Notes: generated by a model from the letters alone, not told the origin. Numbered from the stretch's first letter, positions 45,501-59,400 are shown. The stretch is DNA of 64,000 nucleotides from Lasiosphaeria ovina (GCA_033439765.1 JAULSN010000011.1:682001-746000), one strand, 5' to 3'. Translations and numbers: made by a program.

Positions 45501-48500
45501 GCCGGCGTGTCTCTGCCGTACTCGGGTTTGTTGAAGCGCGGCCAGAGCGCCACTGAAGCCCTCGCCGACGCCCTGGGTCTGCTGTGGAAGACCTTTCCCT
45601 CACCACTTCCTCTGGTCACCTTTGCTGGTATCCGCCGCGCGTTTCCCAGCAGCGACGGCCACCTCAAACAGAAACAGCAGCAACAGCAGCAGTTGGCCAT
45701 CATCAAAGACCTCCCCACGTATTCGTGGGACCGCCACGCGGGGTTGGTGTGGAAGGAGTCACGAGCGTCTCGCATCTTCCGCACGCAGGGTCTCAAGCCG
45801 CGCCACGAGCTGCTGGGCCACGCCGTCACGCATGGCGAGCGTCACCGCCGCGAGGTACACTGGAAGCAGGTGATCCGGCTTGGAGAGCTACCATGGCTGC
45901 GCGGCCACAAGATCCAGAACGAGGTGCTGTTCCCCGCGTCCGGGTACGTAGCCATGACGTACGAGGCCGCGCTGCGCCTTGTCGACCTCGACGACGACCA
46001 ACAGCAGCAGCAACAACAACAACAGCAGCAGCAACAACAACAACAACAGCCGCCTTCGATACGGCTCATCGAGATGCACGACATCGACATCGTGCGCGTC
46101 ATGACGCTCGAGGAAGATTCGTCCGGCCTCGAGGTGCTGTTTACCGTCCACGTGACATCGCAGTCAGCGACGTCCATCACGGCGACGGTGGCGTGCTACA
46201 GCGGCGCCATCGACGCGGCCTCTCAGCAGCTCGATACGGCGCAGGCCGGGCTGACGGCGCACTTTACTGGCAGCGTGCGCGTCTGGCTGGGCGCGGCTGA
46301 CGAGAAGGCGCTGCCAGACCGCACCGCGCCGCTGCTGCCCCTCGATGCCCTCGACATGGACGCCGTGTATGCGAGCCTCGACAAAGAGGGCTTCAACTAC
46401 TCGGAACTGTTCCGCGCCAAGTCGATGCTGCGCCGGCTCAACCACTCCGTCGTTACCGTTTCCGACCCTCCGCCTCCGGCCGTGGCTGGGACGGCAGTGC
46501 GTGCGTCCACCCACCCGGCCCCTGTCGATACCGCAATCCAGGGGCTTCTGGCGGGCTTTTCGTTTCCAGGCGACGGTCGCATCGGCACCACATATCTGCC
46601 GACGCGCATCGAGAGTGTGAGGGTCAGCATGGCAGCTCCGTCAAAGTCCGAGTCAGGCCCTGTCCTCACGGCCGACAGCGTCGTAACGTCGGCAGACGGA
46701 AGCACGCTGACAGGCGACATTGACATATTCGACGCGGCAGACGGGCACACAGAGGTGCAGCTGCGCGGGGTGCGCATGACGGCGGTCGGGCAGCGGCGGA
46801 CGGACCGGTGGCTGTACGCAGGCACCTCTTGGGCGCGGGAGGCATCCTACGGCATCGAGCCCGGGCTGGGCGCGCGCTTCTCGGCCAGCGAAAGCGAGCT
46901 GTACGAGCAGCTGGTGCGCACGGCCTACTTCTATTTGCGGCATCTGCGCAGCAAGATCCGGCCCGTCGAGCTGAAGCTGATGGGCAAGTTCCGCAAGCAC
47001 ATGATGAAGTGGGTCACGGAGCACCTGCTCCCCGAGATCGACGCTGGGAAGAACCCTGACATCCGCCCCGAGTGGGCCTCCGACACGCTCGAAACCATCA
47101 ACAGTTGGCGTGCCGCGCAGCCCGCCGACAACAACGACATGAACCTGCTGCACGCCATGGGTCAGAGCTTGGTACCCATCGTGCGCGGCACCGTGCCCCC
47201 CCTGAAGGTGCTTGTGCAGGACGGCATGTTGGACCGGCTGTACTTTGAGGGTCTGGGCTTCAAGGACGGTAACGTTGACCTAGGCGCCGTCATCGAGCAG
47301 CTGGGCCACCAACACCCTCGCATGCGCATCGTCGAGGTCGGCGCTGGCACGGGCGGCACCACGCGCACCGTGCTGTCGGCGCTCGGCACGAGATACTCGA
47401 AGTACACGTACACGGACATCTCGACGGGCTTCTTCGAGAACGCGCGCAGCGTCTTCAGCGCCCATGCCAGCCGCCTTGCCTTCAAGACGCTCAATATCGA
47501 GAACGACCCGTCCACACAGGGGTTTACTGCCGGCTCCTTTGACATGCTCATCGCGTCCAACTGCCTGCATGCAACACGCAGCCTCGAGGAGACGCTGCGC
47601 CACTGCCGCCAGCTGCTGCGGCCGGGCGGTCGTCTCGTACTGCTCGAGATTACGCGCGACTTTTTGCCCATCCAGCTGATCATGGCCACGCTGCCTGGCT
47701 GGTTCCTAGGCATGGACGAGGGCCGCGTCTGGGCACCTACCGTGTCTCTCGAGCGCTGGGACGAGCTGCTCAAGGCAACGGGCTTCTCGGGCGTCGACGT
47801 CAGCTCGACCCCGTCCTACTGCTCCGTCATCGTGTCGCAGGCCGTCGACGAGACGGTCCAGCTCCTGCGCGAGCCCCTGACTGTGACTGCGACGGCTCCT
47901 CTAGGCACTTTGCCGCCGCTCGGCGAGATCGTCATCATCGGTGGCGGCTCGAAGCTTGCAACCCAGACGCAGGCCCTCCTGCGCGCCGCTGTCCCCACGG
48001 CAAAAGCCGTCACCATCATACCAAGCCTCGAAGAAATTGGGGAGCTACCCTCAGGCGCGGCGGTGCTCTCCTTGAGCGAGCTAGTGGCAGGCCCCGCATT
48101 CCGCAACATGACGGCCGCACGGTTCCGTGGGCTGCAGGCGGTAGTGCAGACGGCCAGCGCAGTACTATGGGTGACGGCAGGCGCCAAGTCTGGAAGGAAC
48201 CCCGAGGCCAACATCACGGTCGGTCTGAGCAGCACGCTGCTGGCCGAGCGGAGCGATCTGCGGCTCCAGTTCCTTGATGTTGACGACGACGTCGATAACC
48301 CGGCGGCAGCAGTCGACCCGTCCCTGTTGGCGACACTGTTCCTTCGCCTCGCGTTCACGGATGACCGCCAGACGCCGGAAGAAGAGGGCCCGCTCTGGCC
48401 ACTGGAGCCTGAGCTTGCCCTAAAGGGCGGCGCTGTCTACATCCCCCGTGTGGTCTCGCTCGACGCCGTCAACCGCCGCTCGGCTGCGCGGTACCGCCCC

Positions 48501-50726
48501 ATCACGCAGACGGTCAATCTCGCGGGGACAAACACGGCGGCAGCAGTCTTGGTGGCCGAGCGCCCGGGCGGCGCATTCGAGCTGCAGACCGTTGATCCCC
48601 AGCAGATTCTTCCCCCTTTACCAGGCAGCCCTGCAGGCCAAGACGTAGGCGAGAAGCAGCAGGCGTCGCCGCTACTGCAGCTGCAGGTCACGGCATCCTC
48701 ACTCTGGGCCGTAAGCGGCGGATTCCACGTGGTCGTGGGCCACGATCTAGCATCGGGAGACGAGGTCTTAGCTCTTTCCCAGTCAAACAGCTCACTAGCC
48801 ACCATTGCCAAGCAGGACCACGTGCTGCATCACTGGCATAGCGCTGACGTAGCCGAAGACGACACCAAGACGGAAAAGAATTCGGCCAAGCTGCTGCACA
48901 GCTTCCTCGCGCAAGCCCTAGCCGCACAACTACTGCGCGACGTGCAGCAGCGGCAACAGGCAAAAGCTGCGCCAGTCTGGATCCACGGCGCGCCACAGGA
49001 CCTCGGCGCCGCCATTTACGCCGTGGCCCGTGAGCGTGGTGTGGCCGTCGTCCAAACCACGTCGGACCCGACGCGGGCAGCAACACCGGATGCTAACGTT
49101 GGCTTCATCCACCCGTACGCTAGCGAGCGGGACCTGCAGCAGCTGCATGGTCTGGGCCTAGGCGCCGCTAAGAGTTTGCTTGTCAACCTGCAGCCGACGC
49201 AGCCAAACGAGGCGCTGGCGGCGCTGGTCGGGCGAGCTTCTTCCTTGTTAGCCTTTGCTGTTGTGAACAAGGAGGTTAAAGAGCTGGTGGTCGGGTTGAG
49301 TCTCGCGGAGCTTAGCAGTCTAGCGGCCACGCAGCAGGCCCGCCTTTCCAAGGAAGAAGACGAATACCCGTTCCAGGACCAGGTGGTGGGCATCGACAAG
49401 ATATCCGCTGAGACGAGAAGCAAAGAAGAGCTGGGCCCCACTGCCGTGGTTGACTGGCGTGCTACTGCTGCCGCCAGCGATGACAAGAACAGGAACACCG
49501 TCACGGCCGTGGTCCGCCCGCTCTCGCACAGCGGCCTGTTCTCTCCCGACAAGACATACCTACTCTTCGGCATGACGGGCGACTTGGGTATCTCGGTGAG
49601 CGGGTGGATGGTAGCGCAGGGGGCGCGACATATTGTGCTAGCAAGCCGAACGCCCCGCGTGCCGAGCAGCGTGGTGTCGTACTTTGCCACGCACCACGGC
49701 GCCGTGGTGCGCACGCTGGCTGTCGACATCACCGACAAGGCGTCGCTGGCGGCGGGGCTTGCATCCATTGCCGACCTCCCGCCCGTCGGTGGCGTCATGA
49801 ACGCTGCCATGGTGCTGCGCGACCGGCTCTTCGGCGACATGACGTGGGACGACGACTTCGAGGCGGTGCTGGGTCCCAAGGTTCAGGGAACACTGAACCT
49901 GGACGACGTGTTTGGGGAGAAGTCGGGGCTAGACTTCTTCATCTGCTTCTCGTCAGCAACGTCCATCGTCGGCACCATCGGGCAGTCGGCATACGCGGGA
50001 GCGAATCACTTCATGGCGGGGCTGGTGCGGTCGCGCCGGGGCCGCGGGCTGGCGGCGTCGATCGTGCACATCTCCGTGCTGACGGGGCTAGGCTACATCT
50101 TCCGGCGCGACGCGCATCACACGTCGGCCATCGACAAGGCGCTGCTGCCGCGGCTCGTGCGCCAGGCCGAGACGGACCTGCACGAGATGCTGGCCGAGGC
50201 CATCGTGGGCGGCCGTCCCAACTCTGGGTCGGTGGCCGAGCTCATCACGGGCGTGCGCACCGCGTTCGTGGGCACGTGGCGCGACGACGCGCGCCTGTCG
50301 GGGTACCTGGGGCAGGAGCAGCTTGAGGACAAGGCGTCGCAAGAGCGGGCGGCATCGGCGGGTACAGTGAGCGTGCAGGTACAGCTGGTCGCAGCTGGCG
50401 ACGACGCAGCGGGGGCGCTCGCGGTGCTGCAGGAGCGGTTCACGCAGGCGCTGGGCGCCATGCTCGAGATGGACGCGGCGCAGATCGACGGCAGTCGGCC
50501 CGTGGCCAGCCTGGGCATCGACTCGCTGGTCGCTATCCGCATCCGCGAGTGGTTTCTGCGCGAAGTTGGTGTCGAGGTCCCCGTGCTCAAGCTCATGTCC
50601 AACAATGGCTCCCTGACGCGTCTGTGTGACGATGTCTTGGTTGATTGGCGGAAGCGCGTGAAAAAGGCTGCCGAAGATGACAAGGACAAGGACAAGGACA
50701 AGGCGAAGGTCGAGAACAAGAAGTGA
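42566..50726 (+). CDS. Highly reducing polyketide synthase, KS-AT-DH-cMeT-psiKR-KR-ACP
   Basis: Model join(42566..42769,42837..43313,43398..43578,43655..43792,43888..50726), 2,612 aa; four introns of 67-95 bp near the 5' end, all in phase. KS: Cys186 in DTACSSS, His325 in EAHGTGT, His368 in IGHTEGT. AT: Ser654 in GHSSGE. DH: His1007 in LRGHKIQNE and Asp1214 in VDTAIQ, both intact, with a polyglutamine insert at about 1038-1055. cMe[10 protein letters not shown] near 1485. Residues about 1650-1950 fit a structural pseudo-KR. KR: GMTGDLG at 2228 and Tyr2369. ACP: Ser2546 in LGIDSL. No ER domain and no thioesterase, condensation or reductase domain after the ACP; the protein ends in an Asp/Lys-rich tail. 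It should make a C-methylated reduced chain with the trans-ER and need the hydrolase for release. First splice donor (GTGGGT) is the least certain. Domain order certain. Confidence 0.93.
45999..46050 (+). repeat. CAG/CAA repeat coding polyglutamine in the PKS DH domain
   Basis: A mixed CAG/CAA tract encodes an uninterrupted glutamine run of about 18 residues between the DH catalytic His1007 and Asp1214. Probably a surface loop insertion, and likely length-variable. Confidence 0.9.
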
Positions 50727-52049
50727 TCGCTAGTTATCCGAGTAGAGGGCTCGGAGGGGGGCACCAAGTTTGGCTTTATTTGGGATTTCTTTGACACATT
50801 TAGCTCTGGCTTCCAGGGTAGATTGCAGATTGAACCATGATGATTCTTCGGCGGATGGTGGGATGGGGTTTTGGGTTGGAATTTTAAGTTGGTCTCGATC
50901 CTTGGGCCGCGAGAAGACATTAGACTTAGATTTTGGTGTTGCGGAGTTGCGGAGTTGCTGTCTCGGAGTTTATCTAAATTTACGCGTTACCACTTCAAGA
51001 CCGTGCGCACCTGCCGTACCACGGACTATTACATAAGGTAAAGCTTCGCTCGGATAGATAGGTAAATTACGGTACCTAGCTCATTTAAACGTTGGGCATT
51101 TACATTGCCCAGTAAAGAAGAAGATGAGATTCAAGATCAAAACCAAAAGGCTAGCTCATCTTAAGAACTCTGTGCTCGCAGTCACGTCGCTCTGAACATT
51201 AGGATTCTATCAGATTTCATCCCAGCACTTAGGTCCGCCTAGCAAGCCTCCCTAGGTACCTTAAGTACTTCAACTTGGAATTGTGACGTGCTAGGATTCG
51301 ACCAGGTACTTAAGCCATGTAATTGGTGCAATTTAAACACCCTCTCTAGCTAGAGTCTTTTACTGGGCCGAATTATCTAAGAGTTGGAATTATCGAGCAT
51401 GACGATGGGGCCACAGGCTATCCGGAACGGCTACCTTTATCATAGCTGTTGATAATCTGAAGTAAGTGTACTTTCTCTGGGTCATTGGTTGACTCGCACA
51501 GCCCGGTGGATCAAGGAGCGCAAAACAGCTCTTGGCTGGTTAGTCTGTTTCGCTGCTTGGGACACCATAAATAACACTGGTAAAAAAAAGAAAAAAAAAG
51601 GGATATTGTTTCTTGTGATAAGTTCCCCAAAGTCCAATATTCAAGTCTAACTGCCTTATCCTATGTAGAGCGCCACCGATGGTCCGGTAAACAAGACATG
51701 CGTACATAAATGAGCAAATCCCCGACTCCCCGAGGCGCCAGTGCATGCTTTTCGAATCAAGCCTTGACACGAAAATATTCCCCTTCACGATTCTGGTTAC
51801 CTGAATAATGAGTTAGCACTTCATTGAGCAAATCAGAGCTGACGGGGCACAGGGGCAGGTAAGGCTTTGTACTTACTATTTCCCCGGCTTCCTAATCATT
51901 CCAAATTTAATTCCTGCGACTTTGAACCAGTCTAGTCTTTGCGGCCGACGAGAGAATAAACACCTAGACCCCTGCAAGACTATGCGTATATAAAGAACAA
52001 AATCCCAATCAAGATGACGCCCGGTCCCCTCCCATCCGCCCCCCAACCG
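50727..52049. other. Convergent spacer, PKS to regulator
   Basis: 1.3 kb between two 3' ends, AT-rich after 51 kb. Several TAGGTACCTAGG-like words occur, as in other gene-poor parts of the window. No gene seen; an 82-codon minus frame at 51540-51788 has no features. Confidence 0.45.
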
Positions 52050-53412
52050 CTATTGGAGCTCCGAGTGCTCCATCTTTGTCTGCAGCTCCTGGATCACCTG
52101 CCTGAGCTTCTCGTGTCCATCCGGTATTGCCCTCACAATTGCTTGCGCAAGTGTGGGAAGGCACTGCGGTGCCGAGCCTCCCCCTACCATCAGAAGGGGG
52201 TTTATGGCTGAGCTGTAGATGCTGCCCATGCTGGGCGTGTCGGGGGTCATCTGGCCGCCGCTAGACGACTCTGAACCGAAGCCCAGGGATTTGTTAACCT
52301 GGAAGAGGCCCCGGTCAACGCGATTGATTAGGTGCATCAGCAGCTGGAGGACCATAACGAACTGGGCGACAGATGAGGGCCCTACTTCGCCGTGGTGTAG
52401 GCTTTGCTGCTGCTGCTGTTGCTGCTGGTTCTCGTTCTCAGAGGCCATGGATTCCAGGCACCGGTTTATGGCCTCGCAGATCGCCCTGAACAGAGCCATG
52501 AGGTGCTGGTGGGAGGCCAGGGCCAGGAATACCAGGCCAAAGTCGGCGGTGGCCGGGTCGATTGTAAAGTCTTCGCGATCTGAAGAGGCGGCCGTGATGT
52601 TGTTCACGATGCGTATTAGATTGTTTGTGTCTTCAAAGGCCTCGTTCACCTCAGGCGACGATACTGTCGGAGGCGCGCAGCCCGGGCGGCCAAGACGGCG
52701 CATTGACCGCGTGGTCCTCTGGCTAATTGCCGTCAGCTGCAGAGAGAGGGCGTCGGCAGCGTCGTCGTCGTTGTCGCCGTCTTCGGGGGTGGATGGGCCA
52801 GCGGAAATGGCGCGAACGTCGTGGGCGCCCCCGAACGCGTCGGCGCCCGACTGTGCCGCCATGGTACTCGGCGGTGAAATTGGAGAAAACGGTTGGATTG
52901 TTTCCCAGCCATGGAAGCCGGTGAGGCCCCCCCTACCGCCACTGCTGCTGGCGTCGTCAACGCCGGGGAACGGAACCATCAGGTCTATCGACCCGCCGGC
53001 TGGACAAAACACGCCGGCCAGGCCTTGATTGAACCATGACGTGCTGCTAATCCCGGTATTGGCGTTACTAGGATCGAGATTTGCGTCTCTTCGCGTCGCG
53101 GGCTGGGCACCAGAAGAGGTGCGAGTCGGCCTTTGTTTGACTGCATGAGTGCCGCGGAGAAGGACGGTGGCGCGTTGGTTAGCTGGCGGAACTGGACTCC
53201 GCGGAAATGCGAGGAGGGAATTGAGGACAGAACATACGACTGTAGACACAATCGACATCGGCTTTGGCGCAGCGCTCGCAACGAGTGAGCGACGACCGGT
53301 TGCGGGAGGCGGCGGGATTGCTTCCTGGACCTGCCCCTTGCGATTGAGATTCGGCTTGAGGGCATCGCACCTTTTGTTGCCGACAGCGGTCACACGAGTG
53401 TCGGTGAGACAT
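52050..53412 (-). CDS. Zn2Cys6 transcription factor, AflR-type
   Basis: Model complement(join(52050..53140,53238..53412)), 421 aa. The 97 bp intron (donor GTATGT, acceptor CATGCAG, branch GCTAACC) follows directly after the zinc cluster, at CVYS, a common position in AflR-like genes. The binuclear cluster is C7-x2-C10-x6-C17, a long 27-residue linker, then C45-x2-C48-x6-C55. A Ser/Pro/Thr-rich linker follows, then a polyglutamine patch (about eight Gln) inside a helical C-terminal domain ([20 protein letters not shown] and [19 protein letters not shown]) that resembles the AflR regulatory domain. It probably activates the cluster genes from the nucleus. It is convergent with the PKS and lies at the cluster edge. 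Family firm, target genes inferred. Confidence 0.85.
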
Positions 53413-56400
53413 TTTCTTCTTCTCTTTCGACTATGCGCTCCGAATTCTTTGCCTCTTTCTCAAACCTGGACCTGGACGCTGTGTCTTTTGCCCGGGGGGT
53501 CGGGAGTTGGAACAAGGTGATGTGCGGCAGTGGCAAGGTGGGGCTGCTATATGTTTCACACACGGCGCGGTCTGCTGCCCTTGGGCTCTCGTTAAGAGTT
53601 CCCTCTCAGCCCCGCCCCCACCGTTTCTCTAATTCCAGGTTAGCGTGGGTTTGGTTCAGTTTAGGACAAAACGTTGATCCTGCACCCACCTCTCCACCCA
53701 ACCCCACTTGAAGCTGCCAATTCGCTCGAAACCACGCGCCACAGGTTGCCTGCATTTCGCAGCTTATGTCTACCTGCCAAGACTTACTGACTGGCTAGCC
53801 GTCGAAGCTAACCGTTGAAGGGCGGACGCAATTTGTATTTGATCGACATCCTGTAAACCCATAAGCGGGCCAGAGTGGGCCCCCTTACTCTTAGCCCTTT
53901 CCTCGGGAAGTTCGAAAAGGGAATTTAAATCCACCCGACTCTTCAAACAAGGCCCTTGATTCACTAACCCGTCAGTAATTGACTTCCATGGGCATTAAGA
54001 AAGCACACGGGTGCCATTTGGGCTGTACCAAAACCGGCAGGGAACACAAGTCCGCGGTCTTATAAGACCCAATCCTTCTCTGTGCGGCACTTGCTCTGTG
54101 CTTCCAACAAGCTTGATGTATTGATCATGTGCGTTCCGCGTTGTTGGCCGAATCAACCTAATTTGTCACTTTGAGTTCCCAACCATTCCTTACGGGGGGT
54201 ACGGATACTGGATAGTGTATCCACATATCCGCCCTGCAGGTATGGAGCGCCTTCCTAGGTAAGGTAGATAGATGACCCCAACCCCGACATGGCCCAGTCA
54301 CCCACTTCGCACGACAGTTGGCAATTGCGCTAGCGACTGCAGGGAGGAATATAGGATGGATGGACGAATGTTTTCCTTGTCCGTACGGCGTGACAGCGCC
54401 CCGTCTGCCGGCCTCTTTTATTAATAATATTATATGGTCTACGGAATAACTGCCCTGTCTAGTGGGGGGTCGAGAGAACAGAGAACCTACCTTAATGTTG
54501 AGTGGGGTTCCCCTCGCTCGGACTAACATGCCTAAAAACGCGCAGGATCCTACTTAGAAGCTTACCATCACTTCCAAGAGGGATCGACCGCCGGGGTAAC
54601 GGGTTTGGACAAAGCTCCCGTGAGACGGAGGACCCTAAGGCGGTAGGTATGCAGGTAGGTGCTAGGTAGGTCCATGCTAGCGCAATCTCTAAACGAAAGT
54701 GGTGGACGGAACTTTTGTTAAGCTCTCCGTATTTAAGACGAACTGGCTTCCCCACGGCTCCAGTTGCCGCTTGCCTGGGAAGTAATAGCTTGGCTTATCA
54801 CGGCAGAAGATGGCCGCGAATGCAAGTGGTAATAAGAAGGTGAGAGGAGCCACTGTAGGTGGGCTCGTCTCGGACCGAACTTGGAGAACACGTCCGTGTC
54901 GCTGAGAAGGTCGCGTGCATCATGTAGGTAGCGAACCTGTAGTGTTACCCAATGTGCTTTACTGGACACTAATCCAGCACCCTCACGTCGAGGTTTTGGC
55001 CGGAGTCGGGAACTCGGGGTCGACAAGTCAACCAGTCAAAGTTACACAGTGGCCTGTGCGCGCAGTAAAAAGAGAAAGGTGAGCATGCCGTGAAACGATG
55101 TGGTGTGTTGCTTAAAATTCCCAAATTCAATGGTCCCGCACTAGAATATGGCATGTCGTACGCTAGGGCTTAGCGGTTGCAACGTCGAACGGTTCAAATT
55201 CTAGGGGAGCCCCTCCTCAGGGCCTTTGTAACACAGTGGGACAGTGGGGTAGACGCGGAATTTGTTTTCACCCGGCAAATCCGACACTCGAATCCGGATT
55301 CTTGGGTCTGCACTGCTAGAACAATGTGGTTGCTTTTGCCCCCCATCTTATAAGATCTATCCTGTATTTATTCCGCTGCTCATTTGCTCTGGTTGGGGCT
55401 AAGGAAAAGCCGTTCTTGGATACTTCCCGACCTGAGATTTTAGCTCATAATTCTCCCTCACTAGCAGCCAACGCTAACTGGGAAGAGGGGCCGTTGCGGG
55501 TTCTACCGTTTTTGAACGTGGGGTTTAGGTGGCACTAGAGGTAGTTCACGGGCTTGGCCGTTAACCCAGCGGGGACGCGCTGATGCTATAGGATCAAGCT
55601 TTAGCCTACGGGCGGCTTCAACGCCTTGGTACCTATAATGGTGCAAAATGATGCCATTCTGGGCTTGGGTTGTAAGATTCTGGAAGGAGCTCTAAATTGC
55701 TGCCGAGGTGCTCACACTCGACGATGCATGGAGCTTATCGCCGAAAATCACGGGGGCGTTAACGTCGTCTCGTCATCCTCTGGTGGTTCCGCGAGATGAA
55801 GCTGAGAACCCCTATGGATCGCATGTGAAGCAATTCCGATACGAAGTGCCCAATCCGCCGTAGCTCCGTGCTCGTGCATCTAGAACGCTACCTTAGTCCT
55901 GGGGTGGTATTCTTCTTGCAACGATGAGCAAATGCACGGGTCAGTGTTCCCTTTCCAGGTCAACTCTAATAGTATCATCCAATACTTAGTAACGCCAAAA
56001 AGGCATCACGGTTACCCAACCCAGTAGAGAACCGGGTTTATGTTCAGAGGTTGCCTTGCTGCAGTAGAGGGTGGTACGGTATGGGGCACTATTTCTCGTC
56101 GCTCAGGGACACAGCAACCTTTTTACAGACATTCGTCTCGGGTCCATAGGCAACATTGGTATTATTATCCTTCTTTTGCTGCAAACCACAAACCAACTGC
56201 AAACTACTCGGTAGTTAAGCTATTGCCAAGTCCTCTTGGTCACTACTTTATCGTGCCATGCCTGATCGCGCTCGTTCCCGCCGTCCCCCACAGCCTCCCG
56301 TCTTGACTCTTGGCAATCGGCTCCACCCGTAGGCCCCTGGACAGCCCAAGGCGGCCGCCGATGCGCCACATGCTGGGGGAACCTAGCAGCGGCTAGCAAG

Positions 56401-59400
56401 CTCGTCTACAACCCGACCTTCCCTTCACTAGACAGCCTAGGCATCTAGCATTCCGTCCATATCTTAGGTATGGACACCACAATGCTTGGCCCGACGGGAG
56501 GAAGCAACGGAGGACAGAATATCGACCGCAGCGGGCACTTCTCACAGGGGCTAGTGGCGTGATCCCGGTGAAAAGGTACCTAGGTTGGAGTTGCCTACCT
56601 TAGGTACGCACCCATTGAGAGACAGTTTCCCAGCCGCCTATCCGTAGGTATTCCGTATTTCTAAACTTGATTGCGCAACCGGTCTTGGGTCGCATGCGGC
56701 AGCTTTCTTTTTCGGCGATTAGTTTCCTTGCCAGCGGCATTCCTCTCCCGACTTGGTCCTCATGTCGAATTGACGGTTGCTTCTGGCCGATGCACGCATC
56801 CATGCAAAGTAAGCTTATTACCCCTCACAGTGGAGAGTCGAGAGTCTAACAAGGAAGCAAGTCGACAAAGGGCGTCGCCAAGCTTATTAATACTACAAGC
56901 AGAACCGGGCTGCCCTCCCGGTTCTAACCGGTCAACCTCGCCTAGACACATAATTATGCATATATTTTATCCGGACTTGCAAGTCCAAGATATCATACCC
57001 AGCAGATGCCCACATCCGGGTACGTAACCAAATATGCCAAGCTTCGTCCAGACGGACAGTGTCCGGCCGACCCGGCCCCTGTCTCAGTTAAGAGCGAGGG
57101 TGATAGGTACGCCCATTCACCTACCGATATGAGTCCGAGAGGAGGGGCCTCACCTATACGGTTCTCCACTTCTTCAAGATTGATATTTCTTAGGACAATG
57201 CGGACGTCGACGGTAATCGATCCTATTGAGAAGAGTCCGAGGACAGGACAGGTGCCTTGATTCTCAAGTTTCAACTTCGCCACGCCCTGTCCATTGCCCA
57301 ATCCACGGACTTTTTCCCAAAACGTCAACCGAATTATCATCCCCAGGACATCAATAACCACGCGATCCATGTACGTGCATCTGTGCGCAGCTGTATTACA
57401 CGTGTAGATAAGAAACCATGCACCTTTATGCACGTTACACGCGCCCCATTCGGCCGGGCCATGCTCTGCCCGCCTCCGAGTGCATCGTGGATATTGAGCA
57501 ACAAAGTTGTGCCGAATGCTGGAGAGCCTCCGGGCCAGCAACCTAGCGCTCCGATCGCGCGGATGATCCCGCCGACCGAGGTGAGCTGATCTACTGCTTA
57601 CTGCTGCTACTTGCTGCTGCTGCTTGCTGTTGCAGTATCGACCTTTATGCACCAATACGCGGACTTTTTCCTACTGCAGTTCAACTCCTTTGCTTAGCGA
57701 CATTCCCGACCACCGTACGGCTACCGTATTCTCCGTCTACTATCCTATCACATCCGTAAGGGCTGCGTCTCTCTCTACTATGACGTTGCCAGGCCAGTCA
57801 TGCAGATTCCGGCATGCAGTTGGATGCGTTGGCAGCCACCAATTGCCGGAGCATCTTGTCAAACACTGATGAGGATCGTCTGAAATCCGGTGGCCTCTGC
57901 AATCGCCCACCACCCTCCACAACGAAGCGGCTCTTCCGCAAGATCCCGGCAAGTCTGAGGTGGCTGCAGCAGTTGGCCACCCCCACCCTTCAAGACCACA
58001 ACGGCAATGCCCGTTGGTACAGTCGCAGCGAAAGGGGTTTGGGAAACGGTAGGCTATCAATGTCTTGGCGGTAAGGGTGGCATGCAGCCGGTATCAGACT
58101 TGAAAGAACCGTACCGTGCAAACCAGGTTGAGGCAAACGGCATGAGCAATCGAAACCAGTTGGCTACGTAGCCACCATTGTGGCTCTTAAGCTGACGACA
58201 GGAATAATACTGGAAACTTCGATTACTGCGTGAAGAATTGTCAGCAGCAACGGCTCAAACAAGAAATTTGCCCCATATGGTCCGTTCGGACGCTGCGGAG
58301 GTCTTGTGCATATTAGACCACAGAGTATCAACGTGTCGGTTACACAGTTTAGTTCTGGAGAAGAAGAGAGAATAAATCGTCTCTGCACATGAACGTACCT
58401 GATGGGAAGGAGTCTCAGAAAAGCAGCTTACGAGAACTGGCGATCAACAGCCGCTCTAATTCCAGGTTGGCTCCTACCCGACCTACCCGTCAGGCTGGAT
58501 ATTTCCGGCGGAGACGACAAGCAATAACTAATCAGGCGACTTTTCAACTCGAAATTTTGCGTATCGATTTCAAACGATCTCGAACTAAATCGGCCTATTC
58601 GCCATGCAGTATGCTAGGATAAGAAAGCAAGACACCCATGAGCCGAAACAGCTTGGCGCCGGATTGGCAGCCAACAACCACAGTTTATCGCACTTTAGCT
58701 CTTCTTCAAGACAAACAAACAAACAAACCAATAGCTACCCTGACACGTACATTGACATGGCAACTGCAGCTGTAACACAAATGCAACCTTCCCCTCTGGT
58801 TTGAGTGGTCGGGGAAAAGGCAAAACTAGGGCGCGTCATTGAAATGCACCTTGATTGTGAACATGATAAGGATATCGGTCGACGGCGGGCAGATCCGGCC
58901 TCCATGTTACTAAGCCTATAGACATCTGGTCAAGGCGACTAAACCTTGTCTAGAGCCGTCTGCATTCAGCATTGCACTAGTTCTGAGTAACCTAGCACTA
59001 ACCGCTCTTGCGTCAACTTTGTACCTGAGAATAAACCTGAAAAATTTCCCCAATCAAAATCTAGAGTCTAGGTAGCTATTGATAACTGCAATTGAGCAAT
59101 AGCACCTTGCCCCCGTTGTCATTGTTACCTTCAAAATTGCAAGTCGTTAAGACTTTGAAGTAGAGAAACTAATGCAACCCCCTGTTACGATGCTTATATA
59201 CCAACCTAGGTACCTAATTCGACTCTTCACAAGAGTCCAACAAAAGCAAACAGAGGTATTCACTGAGACTCCGGCAACCCCAAAAACAGAATTTGGTGTT
59301 AACATTATACAGGTTGTCGTTGCACGGGGTGGTGTCCCTTCCCGAGAGAGCCCCAACACACCACTAGACTTCCCGAACGGGGACTGCTAGACACGGTGCA

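Noticed and set aside
55150..55215. Possible second tRNA (GGTTCAAATTC word)
   Set aside because: B-box match is imperfect and no acceptor or D-stem pairing could be found.
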